Shown in pieces: positions 33,027 to 44,828 of a DNA stretch of 64,000 nucleotides (the stretch's first letter is position 1; every line of letters starts with the position of its first letter). The notes under the pieces were generated by a model. That model was given only the letters and a program-made list of their open reading frames with translations. It had not been told where the DNA came from and made no database searches. Origin of the DNA: Darksidea phi (lineage: Eukaryota; Ascomycota; Dothideomycetes; Pleosporales; Lentitheciaceae); NCBI GenBank assembly GCA_030770425.1, contig JASJFT010000117.1, positions 1 to 64,000 of the forward strand, given 5' to 3'. A program made the position numbers and the translations under genes.

Positions 33027-33788
33027 ATGTTACCAACGCCTATTTCTTTCGCATATCGAATCGAGGGTGAATACGCTATAAATATCGACTACATGAGACA
33101 AGAATATCGCGTTTCTTGGAGTGGCAACTGGCGAGACTCTCCGGATCTTACTTACTTTCCTCTAGTAGATGCTTCCGTGACTCCCATACCACATGGCTGG
33201 GAAGTCGAAGAGCTTTGGACCAAGTCATACGTCTTCAGGTGTGGAGCCGACTCTCATATCAGAATACTGGATGACAATGAAGGTGCATTTCCTGTCTTCA
33301 AATATGGTATGGATGAGCGCCAAAGACGCTTGATTCGCGACGAGTTTTCTATTCTCCGTTACTTGGCATCTTACGGCTGTCCTGTCGTCCGTGTACACCC
33401 TGAGCCTCTTGTCGATAACGAAGGCATCTTCGGCTTCAAGATGGAGGAACTGTTTGAGATTGATGTCGCCAGCGGAAAACTCTACACCGAACAAATCACC
33501 AGCTCCATCAAGCAAATACACCAAACAGGGGTTATCCACAACGACCTCTCTCCTAGTAATGTCATGAAGAACAAAGAAGGTCGTGTGACTTTGATCGACT
33601 TCGGTCACGCTGGCTACCTCGGAAACCAGATCCCTCCTAACAAGCGAGCACCACATTCAAAAAGCGATTGCTACTCTGTGGAGCTTGATATGAATGCTCT
33701 GAAAGGACTTCTTGGTATGTCAACCTTTCCGAAATCACATCTTTTCGCTCACCCGACAGACATATATGCTCGAAACGGATGTTTCTAG
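33027..33788 (+). CDS. Small protein-kinase-like protein
   Basis: The start ATG at 33,027 has a good context (ATCAAAATG). The frame has a likely 45-bp intron at 33,715-33,759 (GTATGT...GACAG); it preserves the frame, and splicing gives 238 residues. Motifs: the catalytic loop VIHNDLSPSN (H171, D173, N178), the metal-binding LIDFGHAG (D191), and a lysine at 92 (FPVFKYGM) that could be the ATP-binding Lys. The N-terminal 60 residues have no known domain and the C-lobe is very short, ending about 25 residues after DFG plus tail. Such single-lobe kinase-like genes are common in ascomycetes, often in multigene families. It may be active or a pseudokinase; the substrate is unknown. Confidence 0.7.
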   Translation: MLPTPISFAYRIEGEYAINIDYMRQEYRVSWSGNWRDSPDLTYFPLVDASVTPIPHGWEVEELWTKSYVFRCGADSHIRILDDNEGAFPVFKYGMDERQRRLIRDEFSILRYLASYGCPVVRVHPEPLVDNEGIFGFKMEELFEIDVASGKLYTEQITSSIKQIHQTGVIHNDLSPSNVMKNKEGRVTLIDFGHAGYLGNQIPPNKRAPHSKSDCYSVELDMNALKGLLGMSTFPKSHLFAHPTDIYARNGCF

Positions 33789-33999
33789 TTCATGCCTACG
33801 AGAACGGAGGGCGGCAGAATAGAGAGCAAGAGGTAATAGGGGATATTTTATCGATAGAGACAGATGAGGACGGAGCTCAAGGAGCTACGACACGGGAAGC
33901 GGGCTCTTTTCGAAAGACCGGGTCTAACAGCACCGTGATGTGTGCCGCTTTCCCCCTCGAGCAACTTCAAGGGCTGGTTACTTTGCTTATGTCTGTTAA

Positions 34000-34188
34000 T
34001 TAAAGCCTCGTCTGGTTCAAAAGCAGGTAAAACTCACAGTGACTTGTTGCGCAATCGGGACAATTTCCAGATGATTAATACTCATCCTGGTTGCTGACAC
34101 CTTCGCATTTGTTGCCTTTCCCACAAGGGATTTCCCTAAGAAAAACCCTGTGCCCGCACAGAAAGTGATGCCAGAATTTGATGCACAT
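34000..34188 (-). pseudogene. Small Cys-rich gene interrupted by a stop
   Basis: From ATG at 34,188 the minus strand reads MCIKFWHHFLCGHRVFLREI, then PCGKGNKCEG and a TAA at 34,075-34,077, after which the frame continues with a CPDC-x3-HC pattern (SSGNCPDCATSHCEF) to a second TAA at 34,000-34,002. Ascomycetes have many short proteins with such CGH and CPDC patterns, probably zinc-binding, of unknown function. The first stop fits CAA changed to TAA by RIP. A GTGAGT near 34,030 could be a splice donor if the gene is longer. Confidence 0.5.
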
Positions 34189-35050
34189 GACTTCGCATGA
34201 ACAGGGTAGATAGATAATCGTGATGTAAGAATCGCTGTCTGGGTTGTGCAGTGTTGGGGTTGGAGGGTTGTGGTGGACTTTATGTTGGCTTGCCAGAATA
34301 AAGGCACCATGTCATCAGGCCATGGCTGGGCACGATTGGGCTCGGCTCACGTGAGTAACTCTTTTGAATAAGCGGCCCGAGTATCGGGATTGGTTAGATT
34401 AGCGCATACTGTTGTTCAAGATAGTCGATAATACGTTAGCGCTCTTTTTTACAAAAAAATGGCTAGAGAATCCGTATGTGGACGAGGTACCCAAGTAGGA
34501 AAGTGTAATAATAGGATTAGATTAGGTTAGCGCATGTTCGAGACTCGACTCTCGTACCAAACGGGGAAGTATATCGGGATTAGTTAGATTAGCGTATACT
34601 ATTATTCAAGATACTTAGTAATTTATTAGTACTCTTTTCTGAAATTACTAGAGAATCCGTGCGTGTACGAAGTACCAAGCGTTGAAGTGCAACAGGGAGA
34701 GGTTTCGTGCAACGTTGTGACGTGCCGATGACCAAACCACGGTCTTGCGTCACGACGATATCAAGACCTAGCTCATTGGCAACCTTGTTCTCCATCGTAT
34801 TCCAATTTCTGTAGTAGTAAACGGGCAGGCTATTGAGGCAGCCAGGTAGCGTGACCGTTTGGCGGAACACGCTGGAGCGCGCCCTAAGTACGCGTCGAAG
34901 TCGCGAGTGCGCGCAGACGACTGGCGGCCGATTCAATTGCCCGCACCGAGTTTCGGATAAAAGATTGCACGTTTGAATTTATTACAGTCGTACGTTGATG
35001 CCGTTCGAATTATTGCTATAAGCTAGCCTATATAGTTTCCGCGCACATAG
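34189..35050. other. Intergenic with a diverged 120-bp direct repeat
   Basis: No gene is supported. The stretch contains the direct repeat pair 34,383-34,505 and 34,570-34,692. A minus-strand frame at 34,589-34,936 lacks an ATG and any known motif. Confidence 0.5.
34383..34692. repeat. Direct repeat pair with RIP-type differences
   Basis: Copy 1 (34,383-34,505) and copy 2 (34,570-34,692) share ATCGGGATT-GTTAGATTAGCG, a TTCAAGATA block and GCTAGAGAATCCGT-like text. In their first 35 bases copy 1 has TTGGTT, GCGCATACTGTTG where copy 2 has TTAGTT, GCGTATACTATTA. Every such difference is TG to TA or CA to TA in copy 2. Confidence 0.75.
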
Positions 35051-35401
35051 ACAAGGGGGAATCATGAACGGGCGAGCCCGAGGGTTTGCCCGAGCGCCAC
35101 CGAGTCGTCACGCTATGCCGTTTTCTGTGCATATTACATACAAAATAACATTCTATTAGTCCCCTTGTAGTACTTCAGGGCCTATTCCAAGCGCTCTTCC
35201 ATCTACTCATTAGTCCCCTTGTAGTACTTCAGGGCCTATTTCAAGCGCTCTTCCATCTACTCATTAGTCCCCTAGTAGTACTTCAGGGCCTATTCCAAGC
35301 GCTCTTCTATCTGCTTATTAAGGTATTTGATTCTCGCAGCTTCTATGCACGGGCCTTTTGCCACAGAACAGCGGGCTCGCCCGTTCATGGTACCCCCTTG
35401 T
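35051..35401. repeat. 30-bp inverted repeats bounding a 350-bp segment
   Basis: The left arm (35,051-35,080) and the inverse of the right arm (35,372-35,401) both read ACAAGGGGG, two variable bases, CATGAACGGGCGAGCCCG, with 28 of 30 matching. Between them lies the 54-bp tandem repeat. It could be a small non-autonomous DNA element, or two convergent copies of one gene fragment: in the right arm the minus-strand frame reads ADVESIKRAIDQAAAKSAPT and RGYHERASP, and the left arm reads TRGNHERASP on the plus strand. No target-site duplication is certain. Confidence 0.6.
35157..35318 (-). repeat. 54-bp coding-type tandem repeat, three copies
   Basis: TAGTCCCCT starts at 35,157, 35,211 and 35,265. 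On the minus strand each unit is 18 codons: (stop) ALKYYKGTNE (stop) MEERLE. The copy nearest 35,318 keeps CAG (KQIEERLE) where the others have TAG, so the stops derive from Gln codons. The intact peptide would be a Glu/Leu-rich helical or coiled-coil repeat. Confidence 0.8.
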
Positions 35402-35453
35402 AGGAGCTGATTTAGCAGCTGCCTGATCAATCGCACGCTTGATACTCTCAACG

Positions 35454-36669
35454 TCAGCCAAGCCCGGTCAGACATTGTCTTTTTGACTGCCTTTCCCCCT
35501 TAACACGAATGCACCGCTCTCCCCACTCGTTTTCGGTGTCCAACCCGTCTTCGGTGTCCGTATCTAGCGTCCAGAGCTTTTCGTCGAAAGAAGAATCTTG
35601 CGACGAGGAATAGAAGCTGCGTTTTTTTGGACTCATGCTCCGAGATTTGGGCCCCGAAGAGAACTGCTGCCTGCACTGCTCTCCTGAAAACTCTTCGATG
35701 CTCGTCTGCCCACCACCGACGTGGATACAAAGGGTTCGCTTGATGTTTTGCTCTATGAAATCTTTGGACAGACCAAAGATAGTCCATGCAAATCGGGCCA
35801 GAAGATACTCAACTGCGACACCAGCGAGCGGCTTTAAAGGTACATTGTGGTAAAGGTTTGAAAGTTCGAATGAATACCCCGGGGCTGTTACGTGGACGAC
35901 AAGGGCGGAACTCTTGGGAACCACGGCAAACCGTTTCTGGTCAAAGAGTGTGTGCACGTCGGATCGGAAGAGTATAGCATTCCGAGAGTCATCGACCGGT
36001 TCATAGCCAAGCTGGCCCCTGTATTGAAACATGGCATTGTCTCTGAACCAGTCCGCTTCGCTTCGTGGTACCAGATGTGCGTGTTCCGTACCCTCAATAT
36101 GGTTCGTTATGCGACAGGAGATGTCGCGAACCAGCGTCGTTTCGGTTAAAGTGCCTTGACGAGGTAGCGCTCTATCAAGAGGAAGGTTAGGAGGCTGGGA
36201 CGACGTCCAGGCTTGGGGCAGGTCATTGTGAGGAAAGCGCCAGTGGGCAAAAGACGGGACAACGGCATATTTCTCTGAGATGGTGACGTCAGTGCGCAAG
36301 CACAAGTATGCGGAGTATGTCCGTTTACTTACCGTCGGCGTCGTCTTGAGAAACGCGAAAATAGTAGTCCTTTCCTTGCAGAATGCCATCTGGACCTACT
36401 TGAATAGGCTGTCCTCTCTTCGTTTCCGTCAAGAACCCCTCCCATCTATTGTTGGCAAGAATGGCGCATGCAATCCGTGCCGTCTCGTGGTGAAGGCCGC
36501 CTTGAGGATGATCTAGGGCAGGAAGAACCAGCAAGATGTTGAACGTGTCGCTATAGCCCGGGTGGCGCAGGCAGACTCTGTGGTCTAGGTCCGTTGGAAG
36601 CTTTTGCCCGCCATCTGCGTGCGAAGGTGTACCGTACTCCGGTCGGGGTCGGAAAGACTCGTATGACAT
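35454..36669 (-). CDS. HNH endonuclease-domain protein (HNH_2 type), two exons
   Basis: Exon 1 is 36,669-36,333 and exon 2 36,274-35,454, with a 58-bp intron (GTAAGT, ACTGAC branch site, CTCAG); the product is 385 residues. Residues about 165-235 form the fungal HNH domain: C166, then EHAHLVPRSEADWF (H177, H179), SRNAILFRSDVHTLFD (N211, H220) and RFAVVPK. These fungal HNH_2 genes are numerous and uncharacterised; they may cut DNA. The N-terminal part has a HPxxxDTFNILLVLPAL-like block, and the C-terminus (about 315-385) is acidic and Ser-rich (SSSQDSSFDEKLW) with a basic tail. No RIP-type stop is present although the gene lies within about 300 bp of the RIP block, and the splice sites are clean, so it appears functional. 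Confidence 0.82.
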
Positions 36670-36786
36670 AATCTGTAAGGGTGCTTACGGAGGTAATGTC
36701 GTAAGAGCAATAGTGTGCGAGCGTTCGGTCGTTGTGTGGTTATCTATGTTGAAGTGTGAAAAGTTGTTGTATTGATTAGGAGGAGG

Positions 36787-36810
36787 CTGGCCAGAAGGCC
36801 AGTCTATATA
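36787..36810 (-). promoter_or_regulatory. TATA element and GGCC palindrome of the HNH gene
   Basis: On the minus strand TATATAGACT (36,803-36,810) lies about 135 bp before the ATG and touches the inverted repeat CTGGCC-AGAA-GGCCAG (36,787-36,802), an operator-like arrangement. Confidence 0.45.
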
Positions 36811-37950
36811 CCAAGGCTAGCGCATGAGCACAATGCTCTAATAGCTGCTTCCCAACAATTTATTTGTTGATGATGCAGCCAATGGTCGCCATGTCAACAC
36901 GCCGCAGGCGCGAGTGGAGAGCCGAGGCTGAAAATATACTAGCGTCTCTTGGCGACAAGATACGCCGCTCGCTCGATATTCTAATTAAGTCTAACCCTTT
37001 CTAGATAGCTCTTAAATTTCTCGAGCGTATATAGTAATTAGAATACGCTCTTAAAAGTATATACTTATACTAGGCTATATCGTTAGACGAGTCGAAGTAG
37101 ATAAGGGGGAAGGACTTCGAGGGTATATATAGACCTTTAAGCTTTAGAGCTATAGAGATTAGCTATATATAGATAATAAGTATTACTAACCCTTTACTTA
37201 TTAATATTAGAGAGATATTTAAATCTATTAATACTTTACTTAAAGAAGTTTAGTAATAAGTAATATATAAAAGTCTATATTATTATATATAAATATTAAA
37301 GATATTTTTAATCGAAGATTATATAGTTTACTAAATATATAGATTTCGAAAAAATATCTATTATAAAATATACTTAGTAACCTCTTATCTATATAAAATT
37401 ATATAAAAAGATAGTTTTTAGATCTATTTTTATAAAATATTAATTTAGAATAGTAGTTATATTTACTTCTACTAAAGAACTTCTAGATTATTATTAGACT
37501 AGTTATAATTATATACTAGACTTTATATAATCTTATATTCTATTATTATATCTTCTTAAAAATTTATCTTATCTTTATTTAAATATAATTCTTTTATTAT
37601 CTTAGTATTTCTATATCTATCTATTTATATATATCTTATAATAGTTTAAAATCTTAAGTTTATATAAAAATAGTTATATATAAATATTTCTTAATATTAT
37701 AACTTTAATATCTAGTTATTTTATCTTCTATATTAATATAATTCTATAATCTCTAAGATATACTATTTATTATAATCTTAAAACTAGAAGAATATAAAAT
37801 AAGCTTTAATATAACTAAAATAGCTAAGTTATATTTAGTTAATAATCTAATATTATATAACTTAGAAGTTATAGAAGTTATTAAAAAGACTACTTCTATA
37901 ATTATTATAAAAGTAGTAAAAGTTATAAAAGTTACTACTTTTATTACTAT

Positions 37951-39806
37951 TAATATATTTTATAAGCGAGTAGTTAATATAAGCGAGTAGTTAACTTTAT
38001 TAACTTTTTATATATAAAAAGCTACGTAGTTTAATAATATATTAGAATTCTATTAAAATAGTACTAGTAATAGATTAAGTAGTATCTATAGTAGACTTCT
38101 TATATATTCGTAAGTTATATCTAGGTTCTCTATAGTACGTATAGCGTATTAAAGCCTATCGGCTTATACCTAATTACGTAGTAACTTAATATCTTTTATT
38201 CTCTTACTACTACTTAGTAACCTTTTAAATAATAATAGTCTCCTCCTTTATCTTAGTTAGGATACCCTACTTCTAGATTCTCTTCTTTTTACGTACTCTA
38301 CGTATTATAGCGGCCTTAATTACCTTCTCTAGGCTCGTAATTTATTTATATATAAGTATAGCTTTATAAGCTATTACCTTAGTATCTTTTCTTAGCTAAT
38401 TAATAGCTATAATAATAGAAGTAGGTAATAAGCTCTTATACCTACGTACGCGCTTACGAATTAATATTAATTAAGCCTCTACTTTATACGTATTACTTAA
38501 TATTCTAGCCTTCTATATAGTCTCTAGTAGGACTACTAGCGACGGCGTTCTTAGCTTAATATTAAGCTTTAAGATTACTACCTCTAGATTATATAGAAAT
38601 AGGCTAGCGCCTTAAAAGCTTATATAGATATTCTTCTTTATAATAGTCTTATTATAGGCTACGTAGAAGGTAGATAGAAATTTAAGCTTCGTAATATAGC
38701 TAATATAATTACGAATTAGACTATTAATCTAATCCCTATACGCGCGCTTTAACGGCGAGAAATAGTCTATATTAAGTAGCTATAGGAGGTATAATAAATA
38801 AGCTAGTATATAGAGAGTATAGATTTTATTCTCCTTATAGAGGTCCTAGAATTCCTTTAAGATATAACTACTATAGCTATTAAGAATTAGTAGCTAGCGT
38901 ATATCTACTCTACGATCTATCGTATATCTAATAAAGTACTTTAGCTAGGTAACTCCTAGATTATTATTCGTCTAATCGTTATTACTAATACTAATAGTCT
39001 AATCGTCTAGTATATCGTTACCCTCGTACTAGGTAGAGAGGTAGTACTAACTAGCGAAGATAATAAAGGATAGAATAGTCTACCTAGTAGTATTAATTCC
39101 TTATATTATAGTAACCTACTCGCGATTACCTAACTAGATAGCTTTAGCCTACCCGCGTCTCTTTAAGCTAGTAACGACTAGTTATAGCGTTATCTTACCT
39201 ATTAGAAAGCTAGCTTTATTAAAGTTATAGATATTCTAATTAGTAATACCCTAGATAGCCTTAGTACGTACTACTCGGTTAAACTAGAATTAAATAATAT
39301 TAGGATTCTTATAGAGAGCTCGCTATTAATCGTAGAGTCGATTAAATTATATTTTAATACTATTAGTTTACTAGATAAAGTTCCTAGACTATAGCTTATC
39401 TACCTACTTAGTACCGTATATAGTAAGTAGTCTATTCGCTATATCTTATATAGTATCTAGAGTAGAAATAAATCCTCGTAAATCTAGGTCGAGTATATAG
39501 CTAATAATTACCTCCTCCTCTAGCTTAAAAAGCTTCTTTAATTTAGACTAGTAATTACGTCGCGTAGTAATTCTAGTACGTCGGCGACGAACTATTATAT
39601 TAGGGACGTTAAACGTAGCTACAACGTAACTAATACTCTAGATCTAATTCTAATTAATAGCTAAGATAGCTAGGAAGATATCTACTTCGTTATAGGGTAA
39701 TCGAATAGTAGTTAGTTAAGCTATAAGAGTTAATAGGTAATACGTTATAAAATTTAATAAGGTTAACCACTTACTTATATTAACCGCTCGCTTATAAAAT
39801 ATATTA
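37951..39806 (-). mobile_element. pogo/Fot-like DNA transposon with long inverted repeats
   Basis: Both ends read TAATATATTTTATAAGCGAG inward and stay similar for about 50 bp; each terminal repeat holds the TATAAGCGAG-xx-GTTAA word twice in tandem. TA at both tips is the expected target duplication. The minus strand encodes a DDE_1 transposase readable through stops: an HTH-like start near 39,700, NFNKASFLIGK (39,201-39,230), VTIIQGINTT, LILNSYSSYIS (38,861-38,890) and LNIDYFSPLKRAY (38,743-38,775). In active relatives these three blocks carry the catalytic Asp; all three are Asn here. It is much less CG-depleted than the flanking DNA, so it inserted later. Confidence 0.82.
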
Positions 39807-42800
39807 CTACTATTTTAAAGAATAAGAATAAGTATAAAAGAGTAGAGAATCTCTTAGACTTTTATTTTAATTTTTTATAATTAATTCTTTAGTTTATATC
39901 TATAAGGAATAGAATTCTAAGAATATATACTAGATAGAATATAAATAAATTAATAAGAAGTTATAAGAACGTTAGATAAGAATTTTATATAAGAAATAAT
40001 CTACTTTATAGTAAATTACTTTAAAGAAGAAATCTAAGATCTTTATAATAAGAAGTTTTACTCTAAGTCTAGTCTATTATAATTTTTCTTCTTTATCTTT
40101 AAGTATATTAAAGGATTAATCTTTAAATAAAATAGTATAGTAATAGTTTCTACTTAGATATATAGTTTAGATAGTTTATCTTTATAAGTATAACTATAAG
40201 ATTTATAATCTAAATAAGTTTAATTATTATCTTTTAAAAATATTTCTACTTAAATCTTAAAATAAACCTTTTTAGATAATATATTAATTACTTATATAAT
40301 CTTTAGTATAAAGATATTTTATTTAGATTATAATAAAGTTTAGTATATAGTAGATTTAAATATAATCTTAATAAAGATTTCTTATAAATTTTATAAACTC
40401 CTCTTTATAATTATAATAATATTTAATATATATAGTCTTTAATATTATAAATCTATCTTTACTTATATTTTAATAATAATAGATTTTAATAAGATTCTCT
40501 TATTATACTATTATATAGAGTAATAATAAATATTTAAATAAGTATAAATATTATACTCTTCTCTTTATTTTAAAATAATCTTTTTAATTCTTTTTATTTT
40601 TACTCTTTATTATTTTTAATTTATTATACTTTACCTTTATTCTATTAGCTTCTAGTCTTTTATTATTTTTATACTTATACTAGCTATATAATATCTATAA
40701 TAGAATCTCTATTTTAAGCTCTTAAGAAATAAATAACTATATCTATTTTTAAGTAGAAATACTAATCTTTTATACTTCTCTCTAGTACTTCTTTTAAAAA
40801 GACTTTATAATAACTTTTTAAAAGTCCCTTTACTAGTTTATATAAAATTAAGGGTTCTAAGATTCTAAAGATAACTTTAATAAAGAAATTTAAAACTTTT
40901 AATTAGGATTCTATTATTATAAGTAGTAGTAAGAGTTTTTTTAATAAGAATAATAGTATAAGATACTTCTTAGCTAGATTTATAAGTTTCGAATTAATAT
41001 ACTATAAAATAATAGTTAAAAGAAATAACTCTTATCTAATAAGATTCTTTAGAATATATTTTAATAGATAATTCTAAATTAATAAACTACTAATAATCTT
41101 AAATAGACTATAAGGAAGATTTATAACTCTATATATATCTAGTATACTAGATTTATAAATAAGTAAAACCTTTAATATAATATTTTATAATTTAATAAAA
41201 ATAATATAACTAGTTATAAGACTTATATAAAGTTCTAAATAATATATCTTAATATCTTTTTTATATTTTTTATTATAAAGTTTAATTTTTTATATAATCT
41301 ACTTATAAAAGTTTATAAGAGGAATATCTTTTAGATAAATTATAATAAGAAGCTACTTTAAACTTTTTAATATTTAGTTAAAAAAATTATTAATTATATA
41401 TTTATAATTTATAAGATTATAATAATATATAATAAAGTTATTAGATTTAAAACTTTTAATAAATTATCTTTTATTTTTAGTAAAAATACTAAAGTCTTTA
41501 ATAATATTCTTAGCTAGTTATAAGAGATTAATAATAAATTTAATTTATTAAATATAAGTTTTTTTTAAATAAAAAGTTATCTAGGACTAATATTCTTTAG
41601 ATTAATATTATTAAGTATTTAAATAGTATTATATTCGTAGTAAATATAATAATAGAGGTAATAGTTAACTATTATAATAAAAATAAGATTAAGAATAAAA
41701 GACTAGCTAATATAATAGACTTTAATAAAGAGTTACTTATAATAAAAATTAATAAAACTTTAAAATAGAAATATAAGTTTAAGAAGTAATAAAAGAGAAA
41801 TTAATATTATTAATATATAGTAAACTCTCTCTAAAGAAAGCTTATAACTTAATCTAGCTTCTAAGAATTATTATTAAATAGTTTTCTTTTTATATATTAT
41901 TTATAGAGTTAAGTAACTATACTTTAGTAATTATCTTAAGTAGTATCTTCTAGAATAGAAATACTACTATAGTTTTTACTAATTTCTTACTATTTTAATT
42001 AGATTTCTTATTATAAGATCTTATAGATTATATTTTTTAAAGTATTTTTAAGTTAATATCTTATCTCTTTTATAATCTTCTTCCTTCTTCTCTAAAAGCT
42101 TAGACTACTACTTAGTATAATATTACGTTAGCTTCTAGGCTAGTTATATTTTTTATAATTCTAATTATCTTATTATATTTTAATATTTCGATATCTTATA
42201 TAATAGTATAGATAATAATTATATAATAATATTAAACCTTTTATTAATAATAATAGTAAGGTAACCTATACTAGGTTACTTCTTAGTCCTCTACTTACTA
42301 GTAGTCTCTCTAGCTAGGTATTACTATTATCTATTCTATTTATTTTTACTAGTTTCTTTATATTCGATATAAGTCTTTATAATATTATTTATATTATATC
42401 TATTATAGATATTAGCTCTATCTTCTACTATAGATATTAGTTCCTTTAATAATTTACTAAGAAGATCGATTTCTTTCTCTTAAATAGTCTTCTCTATATA
42501 AGCTTATCCTCTAGTCTACGTAGATAATATAGCTATCTTTTAATAAAATATTTATTCTTATTATATAAAATCTTAGATAGGAATATATTATAGATAACTA
42601 CTAATAGCTATATAAAAATTCTATTATTACTTATTTCCTTAGATATATCTAATATATAGTTAATTTTATACTAATAATTATTATAATTAAGAAGCTTTAT
42701 TAGTAGTACCTTCTATTTATAGTACTAGGGACGTTCTATTATAATATTTAAAAGGTTTAGAGTATTATACTTAAATAGTCTATTTTACTCTAGTTCCTAC

Positions 42801-42847
42801 TAAAGGTTCTACTAAAGGACTAGATAAATAATCGTTAATAAAGATAT
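39807..42847. other. Hyper-mutated repeat sequence, unidentified
   Basis: Almost pure A/T with very few CG words. Neither strand gives a recognisable protein. It flanks the pogo-like element on the right and, with 37,200-37,950, is probably the older element it jumped into. Confidence 0.5.
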
Positions 42848-43318
42848 ATAGTTAGTAGATATTAATAATAAGTTTAAGAAAGAGGGTATATTAGTACTAC
42901 TACTCTTATTATTACTAAAAGACTAAGAATATATAGTAAGGAAGCTAGCTAAGAATAAGAAATAGATATAAGAAAGCTAGCTAAGAATAAGAAATAGATA
43001 TAAGTAGAATACTAGTATTATTATAGATAATTTTTATACTATAAGTAGTAGTATTAGTATACTAACTTCTTATTATTATTATTAGTCTTCTAACTAAACT
43101 CTATAGTTTAGTATTATATATTATTTCTTATCTAGTATCTTAATATTTAAAATATTATCTTATTAGTATCTTATAATTAATAATACTATATATAGCTTTA
43201 TAGCTTTATTATTATATATAAGATATAGATATAATATCTTTACTATATATAAACTTCTATTATAATTTATATAAATCTTCTAAAAAGACTTCTACTATAT
43301 AAATCTAAATTAAATAAT
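42848..43318. repeat. Repeat family X, copy C (most mutated)
   Basis: Matches copy B (24,664-25,114) along its whole length, including two copies of the GGAAGCTAGCTAAGAATAAG unit, with an extra segment of about 50 bp near 42,885. It ends TAAATTAAATAAT as copies A and B do. Nearly all C and G that copy B keeps in CA, TG and also several CG positions are T or A here. Confidence 0.75.
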
Positions 43319-44828
43319 CTTCTTCTTTTAGAAATATTAAAAGAAAAATATAAAAATTCTATCTTTTCTTTTAAAAAAGAGTAAAAGGTCTTATTTATAT
43401 TATATAAAGAGATAGTAATTTCTTTTTAATAAAATAATACTATAGTTTCTTCTAGATTAGTTATTAAGTTATTATAGTATAATTCTTTTATTTAACTTTA
43501 TAATAAAGTAATCTTTTTTAATCTCTTTTCTAAGGCTTCTTACTTATTATTTTATTTACTTTCTATTCTTTTTCTTCTTTAACTTTAATAGTTATTACGG
43601 CCTATTCCTTAGGTAATCTAGTTATTTTACTTATTTTCTATTTCGATTAGTAGATTAGATAATCCTAAGGATTAGTCTAATAGTTAATTAGCTTATTTAG
43701 TATACTAAGCTTTATTTAGGTATAAGAACCCCCTATTCTTATATTCTTATAGTACTATTTTAGAATAGCTTTAATATACCAATTCTACTATTAGTTAATT
43801 AGAAGGCTATCTTAGCTATTATAACTTTTAGTTAATTATACTTAGTTTTAAAATCTTATATTACTTTAAGATCTCTAATTTTTAGTTAAAGATAGTAGTT
43901 AAATATTAATTCTAAAATCTCTAGAGGTCTATAGTACTTAAGGTAGATAATATATAGTACTTTCTTATATAAGTTTTAAAATTAATTACTTTAAGCTTTA
44001 ATATTATTAAAGTATTTAGTATCTTTCTTAAAGAGAAGGAATATATAAAAGTATTATATAAGATTAGATCTATATTCTAAATTTTATAACTAACTTATCT
44101 TTATATAATTAACTAGATTATTAAATTAATATAATAATAAGATAGTAGATTTTCTAGACTAAGTAGATTTCTTAAAATTTAATCTATTTAATAAATAACC
44201 CTTCTATTTTACCTTTCTATAGAAGAAAGATAAAGATAAAATATAAATTATAAGTATAGTAAGGAATATATAAGCTACGAGTAGAATTTAAAATAAAACT
44301 AGAAGTTAGAAGCTCTCTTCTAAAAAAGAAGTATATTAGTAAAAGCTAGCTAAGACCTATAAACTAATCCCTTTAAAGATATTTATTAATAAAAATATAT
44401 ATATTAACTCTTAGACCTTTAAGACTATCTTTCTCTTTTAAGAGAAAAGTATAAATTAAGATAATTTTAAGAAAAAGATTAATAAATATATTAAAAGGAT
44501 TAAATTACTTAAAGAAGAAAATAAATCCTAAATCCCCTATCTAATAAATACTAAAAAATAAAAAAAACTCTTAAATTATAATATAGTTTAAAATATACTA
44601 ACTATTTAAAGAGATTTAATTTAATTATTAATACTTTAATAGATAAGAGTTTCTAGTTTATCGTAGTTAAAAGATTAGTAGTTACTATAAAAGTAGGTAT
44701 AATTACTAGAAATATCTATATAAATACTATAACTAATAAATATAATTAATTTAGTAAAAAAAGAATCTTTTATAAAAGATAAATTAAAAAGTTTTAAAAA
44801 GAGTTTTAATAAGTCTAAAGAGTTATAA
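43319..44828 (+). mobile_element. 5' side of an old Gypsy element, split by insertion
   Basis: AT-rich with few CG words. The plus strand is broken by many stops, but the Lys/Phe-rich text just before 44,828 resumes after 52,189 in the same style (VKFKEKLK-FFSIV), so the two parts seem to be one element interrupted by the 7.4-kb Gypsy. Its own LTRs were not identified. Confidence 0.4.

Noticed and set aside
34589..34936. Minus-strand frame of about 115 codons
   Set aside because: It has no ATG, overlaps the diverged direct repeat and shows no known domain.
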